Source of the DNA: an uncultured Rhodospirillaceae bacterium
GTDB taxonomy: Bacteria > Pseudomonadota > Alphaproteobacteria > Azospirillales > Azospirillaceae
Assembly (NCBI GenBank): GCA_937927415.1
Contig: CALBDS010000053.1
Coordinates: 1-64,000 of the forward strand
Direction: 5' to 3'
Length of the DNA stretch: 64,000 bases
Shown piece by piece: positions 15,433 through 23,757 of this stretch. Positions within the stretch are counted from its first letter, which is position 1. Each line of letters begins with the position of its first letter. The notes under the pieces were generated by a model that saw only the letters and a list, made by a program, of their open reading frames with translations, made no database searches and had not been told where the DNA came from. The translations under genes were made by a program, and so were the position numbers.

Positions 15433-16752
15433 TTAAAATGATATCGGAGCGCTTGCAGTTATCAGAACGCGCCGCGCAACATACTCAATGAGTTGAATGT
15501 CATAATGAAGCTGCCCAGCCTCCTTGGAAAACGGCAATAACAGTTCAATTTCATCTCCATCTCCCTTGGTATGGACAATTTTGCACCGAATATCGTATAT
15601 GCGCTCTGCAACATCGCTTCGCAAATCCGCACTTGTATTTTTGAGCGGTATCCCATGATCAGTCAGCCCTTTGGTTTTCGACGAAAGAAACCCCTTCCTT
15701 TCATCATCTCCTTCTATAAATTCCCGCAGTTCTTCTGACGTTGTGCATTCATTGATAGTTGCCTTGAGCTGAGACCGCTCATCGCGACCACCTCCAGGGC
15801 GCCCAGACTGGATGGCACTGATGATTTTTGCCAAGTCTGAATCGCGATCCGATCGAAATGTTGGATCCCTCAAAATCGATCGGATCTTTCTATTGCTTTC
15901 AGCCCTGAAGTAAGTCGGAAAGAAAAACTCCACAGCCTGATAGTATGCAAGAAACTGAAGAAGCGGCATGCCAACAGCGCTTTTGGCGTACCAATAGAGA
16001 GACATGGGAGCATTATCATATTCATGATCTGGATACTTCAAGCTAGCTTCAATTACGCCACCAACTCTGCGCCCCCGTATTGAGCGAGACGCTCTTTCAC
16101 GTACAAGGGAGAGCGCATCACCACTCATCATATCGATCTGGAAGAATATTGAGTTTGTCACCTTTTCAAGCAAATCTTTTGCTTGATCGTGCTGACTAGA
16201 TGTCGGCGTAAAAATCCGAACACTCACCCTGCGAGGCTCTTCGTTGTGAAGCAAATTAGCAACAGACTTAGATTGAAGACCGATCTCTATTTTAGGATGC
16301 GCTTCATTCGTCGGCGCAATTCGTATTGCGCTCTCTCGATCCAGTTGAGGCTTTCCGAACAACCTCCTCCACAACATGCTGCTAGGGCGCCCGTCCAAAG
16401 AACGGACCTCAGCCTCTATAACCCCCAACTTTTCATTGTAAACGGCGTCATAGCCACTTATGAAGCGATAGCCGTCGAAATCGCTACTCAAGAATCGCTC
16501 TATGCTATTTACATTAAACGAAACTGGCACCGATCTCTTGCCCCTTCCACACGGCAACTCAAGGCGGATTATGGTATAATCCTCATCAATTCCAGAAATC
16601 CTCTTCAGTACCACCTTCTCCGTCTTCACCTCTATTCCAGACTTTTTGCACCTGTCTTTCAGTGATTCAAACAATTCATGTATTACCTCAACGCTATCGG
16701 CACCATCTTCGCCTTCAGAAGATTCGAAATCCAACGCTTCGTCGCTAGTCAT
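15433..16752 (-). CDS. AT-rich cargo gene: protein with C-terminal HEPN-like R-x4-H motif
   Basis: A 439-residue protein of unknown family. The first 50 residues are acidic. The middle (residues about 70-270) is a mixed alpha/beta region with no motif I know. The C-terminal part is helical, contains LLQFLAYYQAVEFFFP, and ends with IYDIRCKIVHTKG, in which R389-x4-H394 matches the R-x4-6-H active-site pattern of HEPN ribonucleases. HEPN proteins act in toxin-antitoxin, CRISPR and other anti-phage systems, so an RNA-cutting defence role is a reasonable inference but is not shown. Codon use is far more AT-rich than the neighbours, indicating transfer. The ATG has a good GAGGA site at 5-nt spacing. 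It stands alone at the left end of the element with no visible antitoxin. Confidence 0.7.
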   Translation of the reverse strand: MTSDEALDFESSEGEDGADSVEVIHELFESLKDRCKKSGIEVKTEKVVLKRISGIDEDYTIIRLELPCGRGKRSVPVSFNVNSIERFLSSDFDGYRFISGYDAVYNEKLGVIEAEVRSLDGRPSSMLWRRLFGKPQLDRESAIRIAPTNEAHPKIEIGLQSKSVANLLHNEEPRRVSVRIFTPTSSQHDQAKDLLEKVTNSIFFQIDMMSGDALSLVRERASRSIRGRRVGGVIEASLKYPDHEYDNAPMSLYWYAKSAVGMPLLQFLAYYQAVEFFFPTYFRAESNRKIRSILRDPTFRSDRDSDLAKIISAIQSGRPGGGRDERSQLKATINECTTSEELREFIEGDDERKGFLSSKTKGLTDHGIPLKNTSADLRSDVAERIYDIRCKIVHTKGDGDEIELLLPFSKEAGQLHYDIQLIEYVARRVLITASAPISF

Positions 16753-16956
16753 GTTTTCCTCACGAGATGCACTTAATATATCCTAACAAATTCCCGCAGA
16801 AGGCATCGAATATTGGTAAGCAATATCGCTGCCCCATCTTATTTTGACTTACCCAGTTACATGAATCCTTGAGAACTTGAGTATCTAGGGATCTCTGCAT
16901 CTAACAAATCTTCAATAGCGATGCATATCGTCTGGTTTTTCCCTTTCTGCGAGCAT

Positions 16957-18267
16957 TCATGGTATCATTACACATATCCGTGAAGTATCTTGCTGTCTAG
17001 CTCGTTCGCCACGAGCACCCCTCGCTCTGAATCGGGATTCGCCGTTTTTTTGGCAGCGCGAAAGACGGCGCCCGCGTGTTCCACAGGACACAGTGTGATC
17101 GGTTACTATTGGGGGGTTCCGCAACGCGCATTCCACAGCTACAGCGTCCTTGAACTCCTGTGATCCCGTCAGCACCACTGACGCCCAGCCGTGCCGAGCC
17201 GCGGCAGCGGCGATTTCAGCGGCAGCGGCGCGGGAAATTGGTCCCTGCAGGGTGATGCGGTCGCCATAGTCTACAAATCGGCTCCCGTCGAGCAGGATGA
17301 CGACGGCCCGATGACGCTCCGGGTCAAGGTGGACGTTTTGAATGTTCTCGGCCACCGACTCGGGCAGCCATCTGGTGTCGTAGTGCTGGCGGATCAGCCC
17401 GGCCAGAACGCGCCGACGGCGTTCCTCCCGGGTGACCCGGTCACCGGGGGCGATGCCGGGAGTCCGACGGCGCGCTTCGCGGGACAGGGCGACCACCTCG
17501 GCTTCGGCGACCTCGGCCACGGCAAGGGCGGCACGGTGCTGGTGCCGGAGGCGGCGGACGTCCTGCACCGCGCGCACCGGAGCGGCGGCCGGAGAGGTCG
17601 GGTCGGACTTCCACGCGGCCCATGCGGCTCGGGGGACGTTCTTTTCCGGCGGCGCGTCACCCGGTCCCGCCGGGGCGCGGCAGTGGTCCACCGTGGACAC
17701 GATCCCGTGCTTCCGGAAGAACGCGTTCATCCGGTCTGCCAACAGGCCGCGCATCGCTCGTCCCGCGTCCTTGGTGAAGGCGGTGTTCCAGTCCCGGTTC
17801 TTCTTGCCGAAGCCTTCCCCCTCGAACGCACGCAGGGTGAGGAGGGCGTGAACGTGCGGCTGTCCCTCGCCGTCCGACGCGAGCGGGCAGTGGAGGTCCA
17901 CTTGCATCGCCATGCCCTGCGCCTGCAGCGGCGCCAGCACGAATCGAGCGAAGTCCTCCCGCAGGTGGGGCGGGACGGCGCGCGGGATGCTGATCTCGAT
18001 GGACCGCGCGAGTTGGGCATCGCAGCGGCGCTCCGCGGCCTCGGCCTCGCACCACAGCCTGGTCGGGTCGGTCGCCCACGCCGGAGCGCCGTCCGGCGCC
18101 AGCATGAAGCCGCCGGCCCACTCGCCGCGCTTCCTCCGCCAATCGTACACGCGGCCCCCGCCGTCCTCCCGGCGGGCACAGGCCTGATAGGCGCTCCGCT
18201 TGACGGCGGAGTGCCCGGCCGAACGAGCGATGATGCCGAACTGCACATGGAACAAAGTGGCGGCCAT
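16957..18267 (-). CDS. MobA/MobL-family relaxase
   Basis: Nicks DNA at the transfer origin to start mobilisation. The 436-residue product begins with a MobA/MobL relaxase domain: candidate catalytic Tyr27 in SAVKRSAYQA and a three-histidine metal site formed by His126 and His138-V-His140 (QPHVHALLTLR). The C-terminal region (GSRFVDYGDRITLQG ... AAARHGWASVVLTGSQEFK) resembles the LPD7-type module often attached to relaxases. ATG 18267 is chosen because GGAGG lies 6 nt upstream; a GTG at 18285 is in frame. It is divergent from the TraD-like gene, which suggests the transfer origin lies between them. The last 40 residues are basic and irregular. Confidence 0.85.
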   Translation of the reverse strand: MAATLFHVQFGIIARSAGHSAVKRSAYQACARREDGGGRVYDWRRKRGEWAGGFMLAPDGAPAWATDPTRLWCEAEAAERRCDAQLARSIEISIPRAVPPHLREDFARFVLAPLQAQGMAMQVDLHCPLASDGEGQPHVHALLTLRAFEGEGFGKKNRDWNTAFTKDAGRAMRGLLADRMNAFFRKHGIVSTVDHCRAPAGPGDAPPEKNVPRAAWAAWKSDPTSPAAAPVRAVQDVRRLRHQHRAALAVAEVAEAEVVALSREARRRTPGIAPGDRVTREERRRRVLAGLIRQHYDTRWLPESVAENIQNVHLDPERHRAVVILLDGSRFVDYGDRITLQGPISRAAAAEIAAAAARHGWASVVLTGSQEFKDAVAVECALRNPPIVTDHTVSCGTRGRRLSRCQKNGESRFRARGARGERARQQDTSRICVMIP

Positions 18268-18427
18268 GGCGTGCCTCCGAGCCACGTTCCCGAAGGGAAT
18301 GTATAGGCGAGACTGATGACGATTTCCGGAGGGAAAACATCGACGGGAAAGTGGAGACGCCGCCGTCCTTGTTCCTTGCTTCGCCTCATGCGGTGCTGAT
18401 GTCGATCAACATTGGCGGGAGGGGTCC
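18268..18427. promoter_or_regulatory. Candidate oriT and divergent mob promoters
   Basis: This 160-bp gap separates the divergent relaxase and TraD-like genes, the usual place for oriT in MobA/MobL systems. Short inverted repeats are visible: AGGCGA (about 18304) with TCGCCT (about 18384), and ATCGAC (about 18345) with GTCGAT (about 18401). No nic site could be assigned by eye. Confidence 0.4.
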
Positions 18428-18733
18428 ATGCCGCGGTCGCTGTCGAATGAGGAACTGAGGGAACGTCTGTACGAGGCTCGGGATCGCGAACGCCGGGCGC
18501 GGGAAGTGGCGGCCCGCCTGAAGAAAGCGATAGAGAAGAAGGATCGCCACATGACGGCCCAGCGGAAGTTCATCCTTGGTGCGGCGGTGCTGGCGTGGGC
18601 CGACGCCGACCCGCGCATCGTCCCGCCGCTGCGACGCTTCCTCGCGGCGTTCGTCCGGCGCGAGGCCGACTGGGCGGCGCTGGACGGGACCCCATTCGCC
18701 CGGGACACTCCGGTGGACGGGGAAGCGTCGTGA
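18428..18733 (+). CDS. TraD/MobC-like mobilisation accessory protein
   Basis: A 101-residue basic protein. Residues 1-45 form a charged, probable coiled-coil helix (SNEELRERLYEARDRERRAR). The middle segment TAQRKFILGAAVLAWADADP matches the pattern of small TraD-type (Ti-plasmid) and MobC-like proteins, which bind the oriT region and assist the relaxase. The role is supported by its position, divergent from the relaxase gene. The next gene overlaps its stop codon (TGATG), so translation is probably coupled. Confidence 0.6.
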   Translation: MPRSLSNEELRERLYEARDRERRAREVAARLKKAIEKKDRHMTAQRKFILGAAVLAWADADPRIVPPLRRFLAAFVRREADWAALDGTPFARDTPVDGEAS

Positions 18734-19488
18734 TGATCGCACGGTTCCGGCCGGGATGCCGTGACGCGACGCGCGACGAAGTCCGGAAGCGGTGCCAGTG
18801 CCTGCGCGTCGCGCTGGTTCGGGCGCGGGAAGCCGAGCGCCGTCTGGTCCGGTGGCGGGGGCTGAGCCTTGTAGCCGGAGTCCTTGGCAGGGTCGTGTTC
18901 GCCGTGACGCTGGTGGCCAACGTGATGTTGGCCCTGCTCCGCGTTCCGGGACTCGTCGTCGCGGCACCCCAGCGGCCCCGGGATGCGGTGGCGTGTGCCG
19001 CTCCCGCGCCAACTCCCCGGCCAGCGCCTTCAGCTCCATGCCCCTTCCCGCATGACGGGGGCGGGGCCGCTGGGGCGAGGGTTCCCCGACACCGCGTCGC
19101 GCGTGCGCTCCGGAAATATGCTGCATGGAAGGCGATGGGCGACACCATCAGCCGCGGCGGGGTCATCGTCGGGCGGACCGGCACCGCGATGCGCCCGCCG
19201 CCGGAGGTGCGGTTCCTGTCACCGGCCCTGCTCGCGGCGGCCAACGGGGCGGACAAGGCGACGCTGGCCGAGTGGAGCATGGTGGGCGACGCCATCATCC
19301 GCCAGCTCCCGGCCATCACGGAAATCGGTGAGCGGGTGTTGCTTGCTCTGCCCACCGCCGGGAGGCCGGAGGTGGGGCCGCCGCGGGACGCGCTCCGCCT
19401 GTTGGGGATCGTCGGCGACGACGAGGCCGCGCCGGATGACGACGGGAACCCCGCCGTCCCCGACGTCCAAGGGGAAGGTCGGCAATAG
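18733..19488 (+). CDS. Unknown membrane-anchored protein of the element
   Basis: A 251-residue protein that starts at an ATG overlapping the stop of the TraD-like gene (TGATG). The N-terminus is basic with CRDATRDEVRKRCQCLRVAL. One membrane segment lies at about residues 46-72 (LSLVAGVLGRVVFAVTLVANVMLALL). A Pro/Ala-rich linker follows, then a soluble region (WKAMGDTISRGGVIVGRTGT ... WSMVGDAIIRQLPAITEIGE) and an acidic tail. No family recognised. Coupling to the mobilisation gene suggests a role in transfer, perhaps contact with a helper's coupling protein, but that is only inference. Confidence 0.6.
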   Translation: MIARFRPGCRDATRDEVRKRCQCLRVALVRAREAERRLVRWRGLSLVAGVLGRVVFAVTLVANVMLALLRVPGLVVAAPQRPRDAVACAAPAPTPRPAPSAPCPFPHDGGGAAGARVPRHRVARALRKYAAWKAMGDTISRGGVIVGRTGTAMRPPPEVRFLSPALLAAANGADKATLAEWSMVGDAIIRQLPAITEIGERVLLALPTAGRPEVGPPRDALRLLGIVGDDEAAPDDDGNPAVPDVQGEGRQ

Positions 19489-19855
19489 CCGACCAGGTGG
19501 ATGGGCGCGCCCCCCGGCGCGCTGGCCCATCCGCCGTTTCCCGGTGGGCGCCCGGGGGCGGCACTGAGCAGGGGCCGGAACGGGAAACGGCCCTCCCAGG
19601 GCCAGTGCGCAACAAAATGACGCGACCTTTTGGCCGTAGGATGGCCTTCGCGGGAGAGTCCGATATCCCGGTACCCCCAGAAAACGCGGCATCCAGGCCA
19701 ATCCGGCCCCTGGCCACCCCCGGCGCGAAGCGCCCGGCTTCCGGACCGGGCGGCCCACGACCGCCCGGTTCGAGCGCGCGAAGCGCGCCCATGCGGCCCC
19801 CGGCAGGGCCGTTCCGATCTGGGGGTATGGGGGGAGCGAAGCGGACCCTCCATAC
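19489..19855. other. GC-rich structured non-coding region, candidate replication origin
   Basis: A 367-bp gap between the convergent membrane-protein and rep genes. It has several strong inverted repeats: GGATGGGC/GCCCATCC (about 19499-19534), ACCGGGCGG/CCGCCCGGT (19745-19769, perfect 9 bp), GCGCGC-gaa-GCGCGC (19774-19788), and GGTATGG/CCATACC (19824-19856) ending at the rep stop codon. No good T tracts follow these stems, so they are not plain terminators. A double- or single-strand origin for rolling-circle replication, or a non-coding RNA, are possibilities. Confidence 0.45.
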
Positions 19856-21988
19856 CTACGGGTCATGCTGGCCCTCGTCCGGCGGGCGTTGGCGGACGCC
19901 ACAGTCCGGAGGGGCGCCCCTTGGGAGCCTAACGCCATCTGAAACGCTTCGCCTTCCCGCCCTTGCCTCCACGATCTGCCACCGATGTCGCTTCGTCGGG
20001 GTCCATACACCGCTGATGGGTCCCCTGATCGCGGATGTTCGCCAGACGACGTCCCCATACTTCGAAGTGACCGGAGCCATGACGCGGTCCAGCCGGAGTG
20101 CCCGCCGACGCGCTGGCACGATCACCGTGCGGCCCTGCGCGGCGGCCCAAGGCCGCGCGTCCAGACGAACGGACGGCGCGGGCCGGACGTTGCACGTGGC
20201 GCCCAACACAAGCAACGCCCGCCCCCATTCGCGGCGGCGCATCGCGAACCACACCGCCCGCATTCGCGGGCAGGTCAGCGCGTCGGACCGTCCTTCACGG
20301 TGGATGGTCCTCCAGAGTGTCCGGGTGCCTGCATTCAGACCAACGAAACTGAAGCCCCTCGCCTTGACAGCGCTCTTCCATGCATCGTGGGCGTGGCGAT
20401 CGGCGTCCGCGTCGTCGGCGGCGGCCGCGCCCTTGATGGCGTAGTGCATGGCGTAGGACGCTGCCTTGGCGCCTGCGTCACCATCCTTCGGAGTGAAGGT
20501 CCGGATGTTGCAGGCCACCCGCTCCGCGGCGGGCGCATCGGCGTGCCGGGGAAGCACCTCCGGGAACTTCCCGGCCAGCGACATGCACAGTGCCTCGTAG
20601 TCATCTGGATGGACCCACAGCGCGGCATGCAGGTGCGGTGTGCTGTCCTTCTGCGCCTCCCGTCCGCAGACACCGAAAAACCGAAGACCGAGGCGTGTTG
20701 CCCCGGCCATGGCCTTGTGCCATTGGCTGTTCATGTAGCGGACCGCCTTGTAGGGGGAGAGCGCCGGGTCATAGGGCTTGGTTTCTTGGGCTTCGGCGAC
20801 GGCCTCGGCCACCATGCGCCGCCAGCGCGTCACGTCCGGATCTTCGCCTGCGGCCGGACGACGCCAGAGCCGATCCGGATTCGGGTGCCATTCGGGAGGA
20901 AGGGTAGCGCTGACCAGAATCATCGTGTAGCCGAGCCATGCTCCAAGGTCCTCCATGCCCAAGAGCATCGCGTAGGTTTCCGACTGACGCGCCCTCTCTC
21001 CCGTAGATTTGACCTCGGCGAGGTTGACCCGAACTTCCTTGCCGGACCCATCTGTTCTGGAAATCTCGTGTCGGGCGAGGAACTCCCTACCCCGCCGCCG
21101 CCGCTCCATGTGGCGGCCCAAGGTGGTCTCCGAGACGTAGAGGCGGGTGCTCCCGTTCGGTTGGCGTCCGATCAGCCCGAGGATCGCCGCGACGTGCATG
21201 TCGGTGGTGGTCACGGCGGCCCGGATGCGGCGGCGATGGTGGTGAGGATCAACCGCGCGTGCATCGTCCGGCGTCCATTCCCGGGCGCCAGCGGTCCGGA
21301 TTGCCAACTGACGGCGAGCTTCGGCGTCAGCCTTCTCGCGTATCTCCTCATCGGTCGCGGCCAACATCCGCAAACCGCCTTCGTCAACGTACTGGCGCAA
21401 TACGCCTGCACGCACCGCGACGTTGTAGGCGAGGCTCCGGCACCGCTGGTACTCGCGGTACTCGTGCCATGCCTCCAGCGGAGACGCGCCGTCCCGGCGC
21501 CACTCCAACCCAAGGTCAAGTACCGTTTCGACATCAGGAACGGGACCGCGCCACACAGCGGCCCGGGCGGCGGATTGTAGCAGACGCAGTTGATAGTCGG
21601 CGGGAAGACGGGCGATCACGCGCGCGGCGTCGTCAGAGGAGATACCCGCGCCATTGGGATGGCTTTCGGGCGGTAGGAGGCCGCGCACCAGAACGTCGGC
21701 GTCGGTCCGTGGCCGCTCGTCCGCCACGGGCTCGAACGACACCGGCAACGTCGCCTCATCGTTCGCCGGAAGATCGGGTTGAACCACGATCTTCCGGACT
21801 ACGCTCGGGGGGCAGGGGCTTTTTGCTAGGCGGGCGGCTTTCCTCGCCGCATCAGCGGCAGACGCGGCCTTCGCCGTCTCGCGCGCCCGGTGGACGAAGG
21901 CCGGAAGCGGTGGGAAGCCAAATTTGTTGACAGCTTGGGGTGCAGTGGTGGGTTGGTCGGTCGCGGGACTATGCGACCGGGCCGTCAC
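19856..21988 (-). CDS. Phage gpA-type HUH endonuclease, rolling-circle replication initiator
   Basis: A 710-residue protein resembling replication gene A proteins of P2-like phages. The HUH metal motif is STPHLHAALWV (His452, His454). About 58 residues later the catalytic helix reads ASYAMHYAIKG with Tyr512 and Tyr516 (YxxxY), the two-tyrosine arrangement of superfamily I Rep proteins. The segment MILVSATLPPEWHPNP before the HUH motif is also gpA-like. It would nick one strand at an origin on the element and start rolling-circle replication after excision. The GTG start overlaps the stop of a short leader frame (GTGA). The N-terminal 110 residues are low-complexity. Plasmid Rep proteins share this fold, so a phage source is not certain. 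Confidence 0.82.
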   Translation of the reverse strand: MTARSHSPATDQPTTAPQAVNKFGFPPLPAFVHRARETAKAASAADAARKAARLAKSPCPPSVVRKIVVQPDLPANDEATLPVSFEPVADERPRTDADVLVRGLLPPESHPNGAGISSDDAARVIARLPADYQLRLLQSAARAAVWRGPVPDVETVLDLGLEWRRDGASPLEAWHEYREYQRCRSLAYNVAVRAGVLRQYVDEGGLRMLAATDEEIREKADAEARRQLAIRTAGAREWTPDDARAVDPHHHRRRIRAAVTTTDMHVAAILGLIGRQPNGSTRLYVSETTLGRHMERRRRGREFLARHEISRTDGSGKEVRVNLAEVKSTGERARQSETYAMLLGMEDLGAWLGYTMILVSATLPPEWHPNPDRLWRRPAAGEDPDVTRWRRMVAEAVAEAQETKPYDPALSPYKAVRYMNSQWHKAMAGATRLGLRFFGVCGREAQKDSTPHLHAALWVHPDDYEALCMSLAGKFPEVLPRHADAPAAERVACNIRTFTPKDGDAGAKAASYAMHYAIKGAAAADDADADRHAHDAWKSAVKARGFSFVGLNAGTRTLWRTIHREGRSDALTCPRMRAVWFAMRRREWGRALLVLGATCNVRPAPSVRLDARPWAAAQGRTVIVPARRRALRLDRVMAPVTSKYGDVVWRTSAIRGPISGVWTPTKRHRWQIVEARAGRRSVSDGVRLPRGAPPDCGVRQRPPDEGQHDP

Positions 21989-22062
21989 CTACCCGAAAGG
22001 CAGGCGGCAACTCCGGCGTTGACGAGGCAAATAAGGTCAGTCATGCTGTCCTTACGCTCCAT
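21985..22062 (-). CDS. Possible 25-residue leader peptide coupled to rep
   Basis: An ATG with AGGCG upstream opens a short frame (MERKDSMTDLICLVNAGVAA and five more residues) whose TGA stop overlaps the rep GTG start (GTGA). A second small frame upstream, starting ATGCGGGAC, ends in an ATGA overlap with an internal ATG of this one. The chained overlaps suggest translational control of rep. Too short to be sure that it is translated. Confidence 0.35.
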   Translation of the reverse strand: MERKDSMTDLICLVNAGVAACLSGR

Positions 22063-22125
22063 GAGGACGCCTCGCCGAGGGTTGCCGCCCAGTGACAGCG
22101 AGGCGTTTCCATTTCTGGTACAACG

Positions 22126-22145
22126 CTGTCCCGCATCTGGGACAG
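22126..22145. promoter_or_regulatory. Inverted repeat before rep, possible operator
   Basis: CTGTCCC-gcatct-GGGACAG is a perfect 7-bp inverted repeat. On the minus strand it directly follows a TTGACA hexamer that could be a -35 box for rep, so a repressor bound here would block rep transcription. Confidence 0.45.
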
Positions 22146-22185
22146 TGTCAACCTCCAAAACCCCTGGATCAATGTGAGCAATCGC

Positions 22186-23697
22186 TCACTTGGCGTAGAG
22201 ATGCGACAGGTCAACCCGCCAGTTGCAGACCTTAAAAAACGCCTCGACCTCGTCCGGAGTCAGGGGATCACCGTACCGTCCCCCCGATCCTTTTGGCGCA
22301 TGCCCCATTAGTCTGTTCTGGAGTTCTTCATTGTTCACGAGGGCGCGAACGGCATTCTTGAAATTGTGGCGGAGGGAGTGGAACGACGTGTGGATATCCT
22401 TGATTCCGGCCTTCGGCAAAACCCGCTGGTTATACAATTGGCCGTAGCCGAATTTCTCAAAGAGAAGGCCACCCGGCCCGACTTCCTTTCGGCGGCGGGC
22501 CATGTACTCCATGAAGCCGATCCGCTTCAACTCCGGGTGAATGGGGATGCAACGCTTGGCGTTCTGCGTCTTCAAGCTCCTGCTTGCGGCGATTTCTTCG
22601 GCGGTGTCCTCTTCCTCATCCACCTCGATACGGATGAAAATGTAATCGATACCGTCGAAGTTCGTGATATCCGACAGCAGAACCTGCGCAAGCTCGTTCC
22701 GGCGCCCGCCCGTAAAGAGGGCGACCAGCGGAAGCCAGAACCGATGATCACGGACCTTCACCTCTCCAGGCCTATTGATGCACCAGTCGCTCTTGCTGCC
22801 GCTGAAGAGGGGATACGAGAACAGCGTCTTCAGCTCAACAGCCGTGAAGGGGCGCTTCTGGAACTTGGCGGCCTCTTTCTTGGCGGCCCTGGTCGCGCAA
22901 AGGCCAGAACCAATGTTCTCCTTGCACAAGCGCTTGCTCTTCGCCCAGCCAAAGAATGCCTTCAATGCCGATGCGTGCTTATTTTGCGTGTCTGCCGCAA
23001 CCGTCGTCCGACCCTGCCGGGCTTTCCCGGTGGCAACCAGATTTTCCATGAAGGCAACCAGATCGCCTCCGGTCACCAATGCGGTGGCTTTGTCGCCGAT
23101 CTGCACCCGCAAGCGGCTGTAGGTGGTGCTGTAGTTTTTGACGGTGGCTTCGGCGAAGCCTGCCTCTTCGAAGAACTTCTCGAGGTGCTGGTGCCACGGC
23201 TGATGCGCCTCCTCCACCAACCCTTCGAATGGATCGGCGGCACCCGTGCCACCCATGGCCGGAAGTACCTTCAGCGCGGCAAGCTGGGCGGACATCGCCT
23301 CCACCATCGCCTCCAGGCGATTGGCCGTCCCCAGTCGCTCCACTGTCTCCACGGCGGCGGTGGCCTCGGTGGCGGCAGCATGCAGGTCCATCGCCATTTC
23401 CGGAGGGACGCCCCCGCCGAACTCCGCCGCCTGCCGCCGCATGTGCTCGGCGGCCGTGCGCATGAAGCTCTGGATTCCGACAAGTTCGTCCTGGTCCCGC
23501 ACCATCCGCGCCCGCTCCATCATCCGAACGACCCCGGCGTGAAGCGGGGCCGCCCGCGATTTGGCGACGGCCGGAGATGAAGTCCAGAGGGCTTGTCGTA
23601 GCTCGCTCTTGCCGATCAGCGGCACAAGCACACGCGGAACGCGGATGCGGTAGTAGTAAGTTCCACCGCGCCGGACAATGTAGGTTTGAAGCGCCAC
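22186..23697 (-). CDS. int: Tyrosine recombinase integrase (DUF6538-type N-terminus)
   Basis: Site-specific recombinase that inserts and excises the element at tRNA-Glu. With the GTG at 23697 the product is 503 residues. The N-terminus (LQTYIVRRGGTYYYRIRVPR) is the DUF6538-like module of proteobacterial island integrases. A core-binding SAM-like domain follows (about 180-280). The catalytic set is complete: Arg332 (TGGRRNEL), His440-x2-Arg443 (FHSLRHNF), His466 (LMGHAPK) and Tyr475 (GGRYGDP). Start is uncertain: GTG 23700, ATG 23718 and a frame to 23763 are alternatives; I prefer the site giving the usual VALQTYI start after a G-rich stretch. The gene begins about 95 bp from the tRNA, the classical location. 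Confidence 0.93.
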   Translation of the reverse strand: MALQTYIVRRGGTYYYRIRVPRVLVPLIGKSELRQALWTSSPAVAKSRAAPLHAGVVRMMERARMVRDQDELVGIQSFMRTAAEHMRRQAAEFGGGVPPEMAMDLHAAATEATAAVETVERLGTANRLEAMVEAMSAQLAALKVLPAMGGTGAADPFEGLVEEAHQPWHQHLEKFFEEAGFAEATVKNYSTTYSRLRVQIGDKATALVTGGDLVAFMENLVATGKARQGRTTVAADTQNKHASALKAFFGWAKSKRLCKENIGSGLCATRAAKKEAAKFQKRPFTAVELKTLFSYPLFSGSKSDWCINRPGEVKVRDHRFWLPLVALFTGGRRNELAQVLLSDITNFDGIDYIFIRIEVDEEEDTAEEIAASRSLKTQNAKRCIPIHPELKRIGFMEYMARRRKEVGPGGLLFEKFGYGQLYNQRVLPKAGIKDIHTSFHSLRHNFKNAVRALVNNEELQNRLMGHAPKGSGGRYGDPLTPDEVEAFFKVCNWRVDLSHLYAK

Positions 23698-23757
23698 CAC
23701 ACCCCCGCTGGGCCACATGGGTGGGCCACACGCGGGACCCCGGCTCCGGGGAAAGCG

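Noticed and set aside
19985..21580. 531-codon plus-strand frame opposite rep
   Set aside because: The minus-strand frame carries the HUH and tyrosine motifs; the plus frame has no recognisable features.
21890..22177. 95-codon plus-strand frame between rep and int
   Set aside because: Overlaps the rep start and leader region, has no ribosome-binding site and no motif; not kept as an excisionase.
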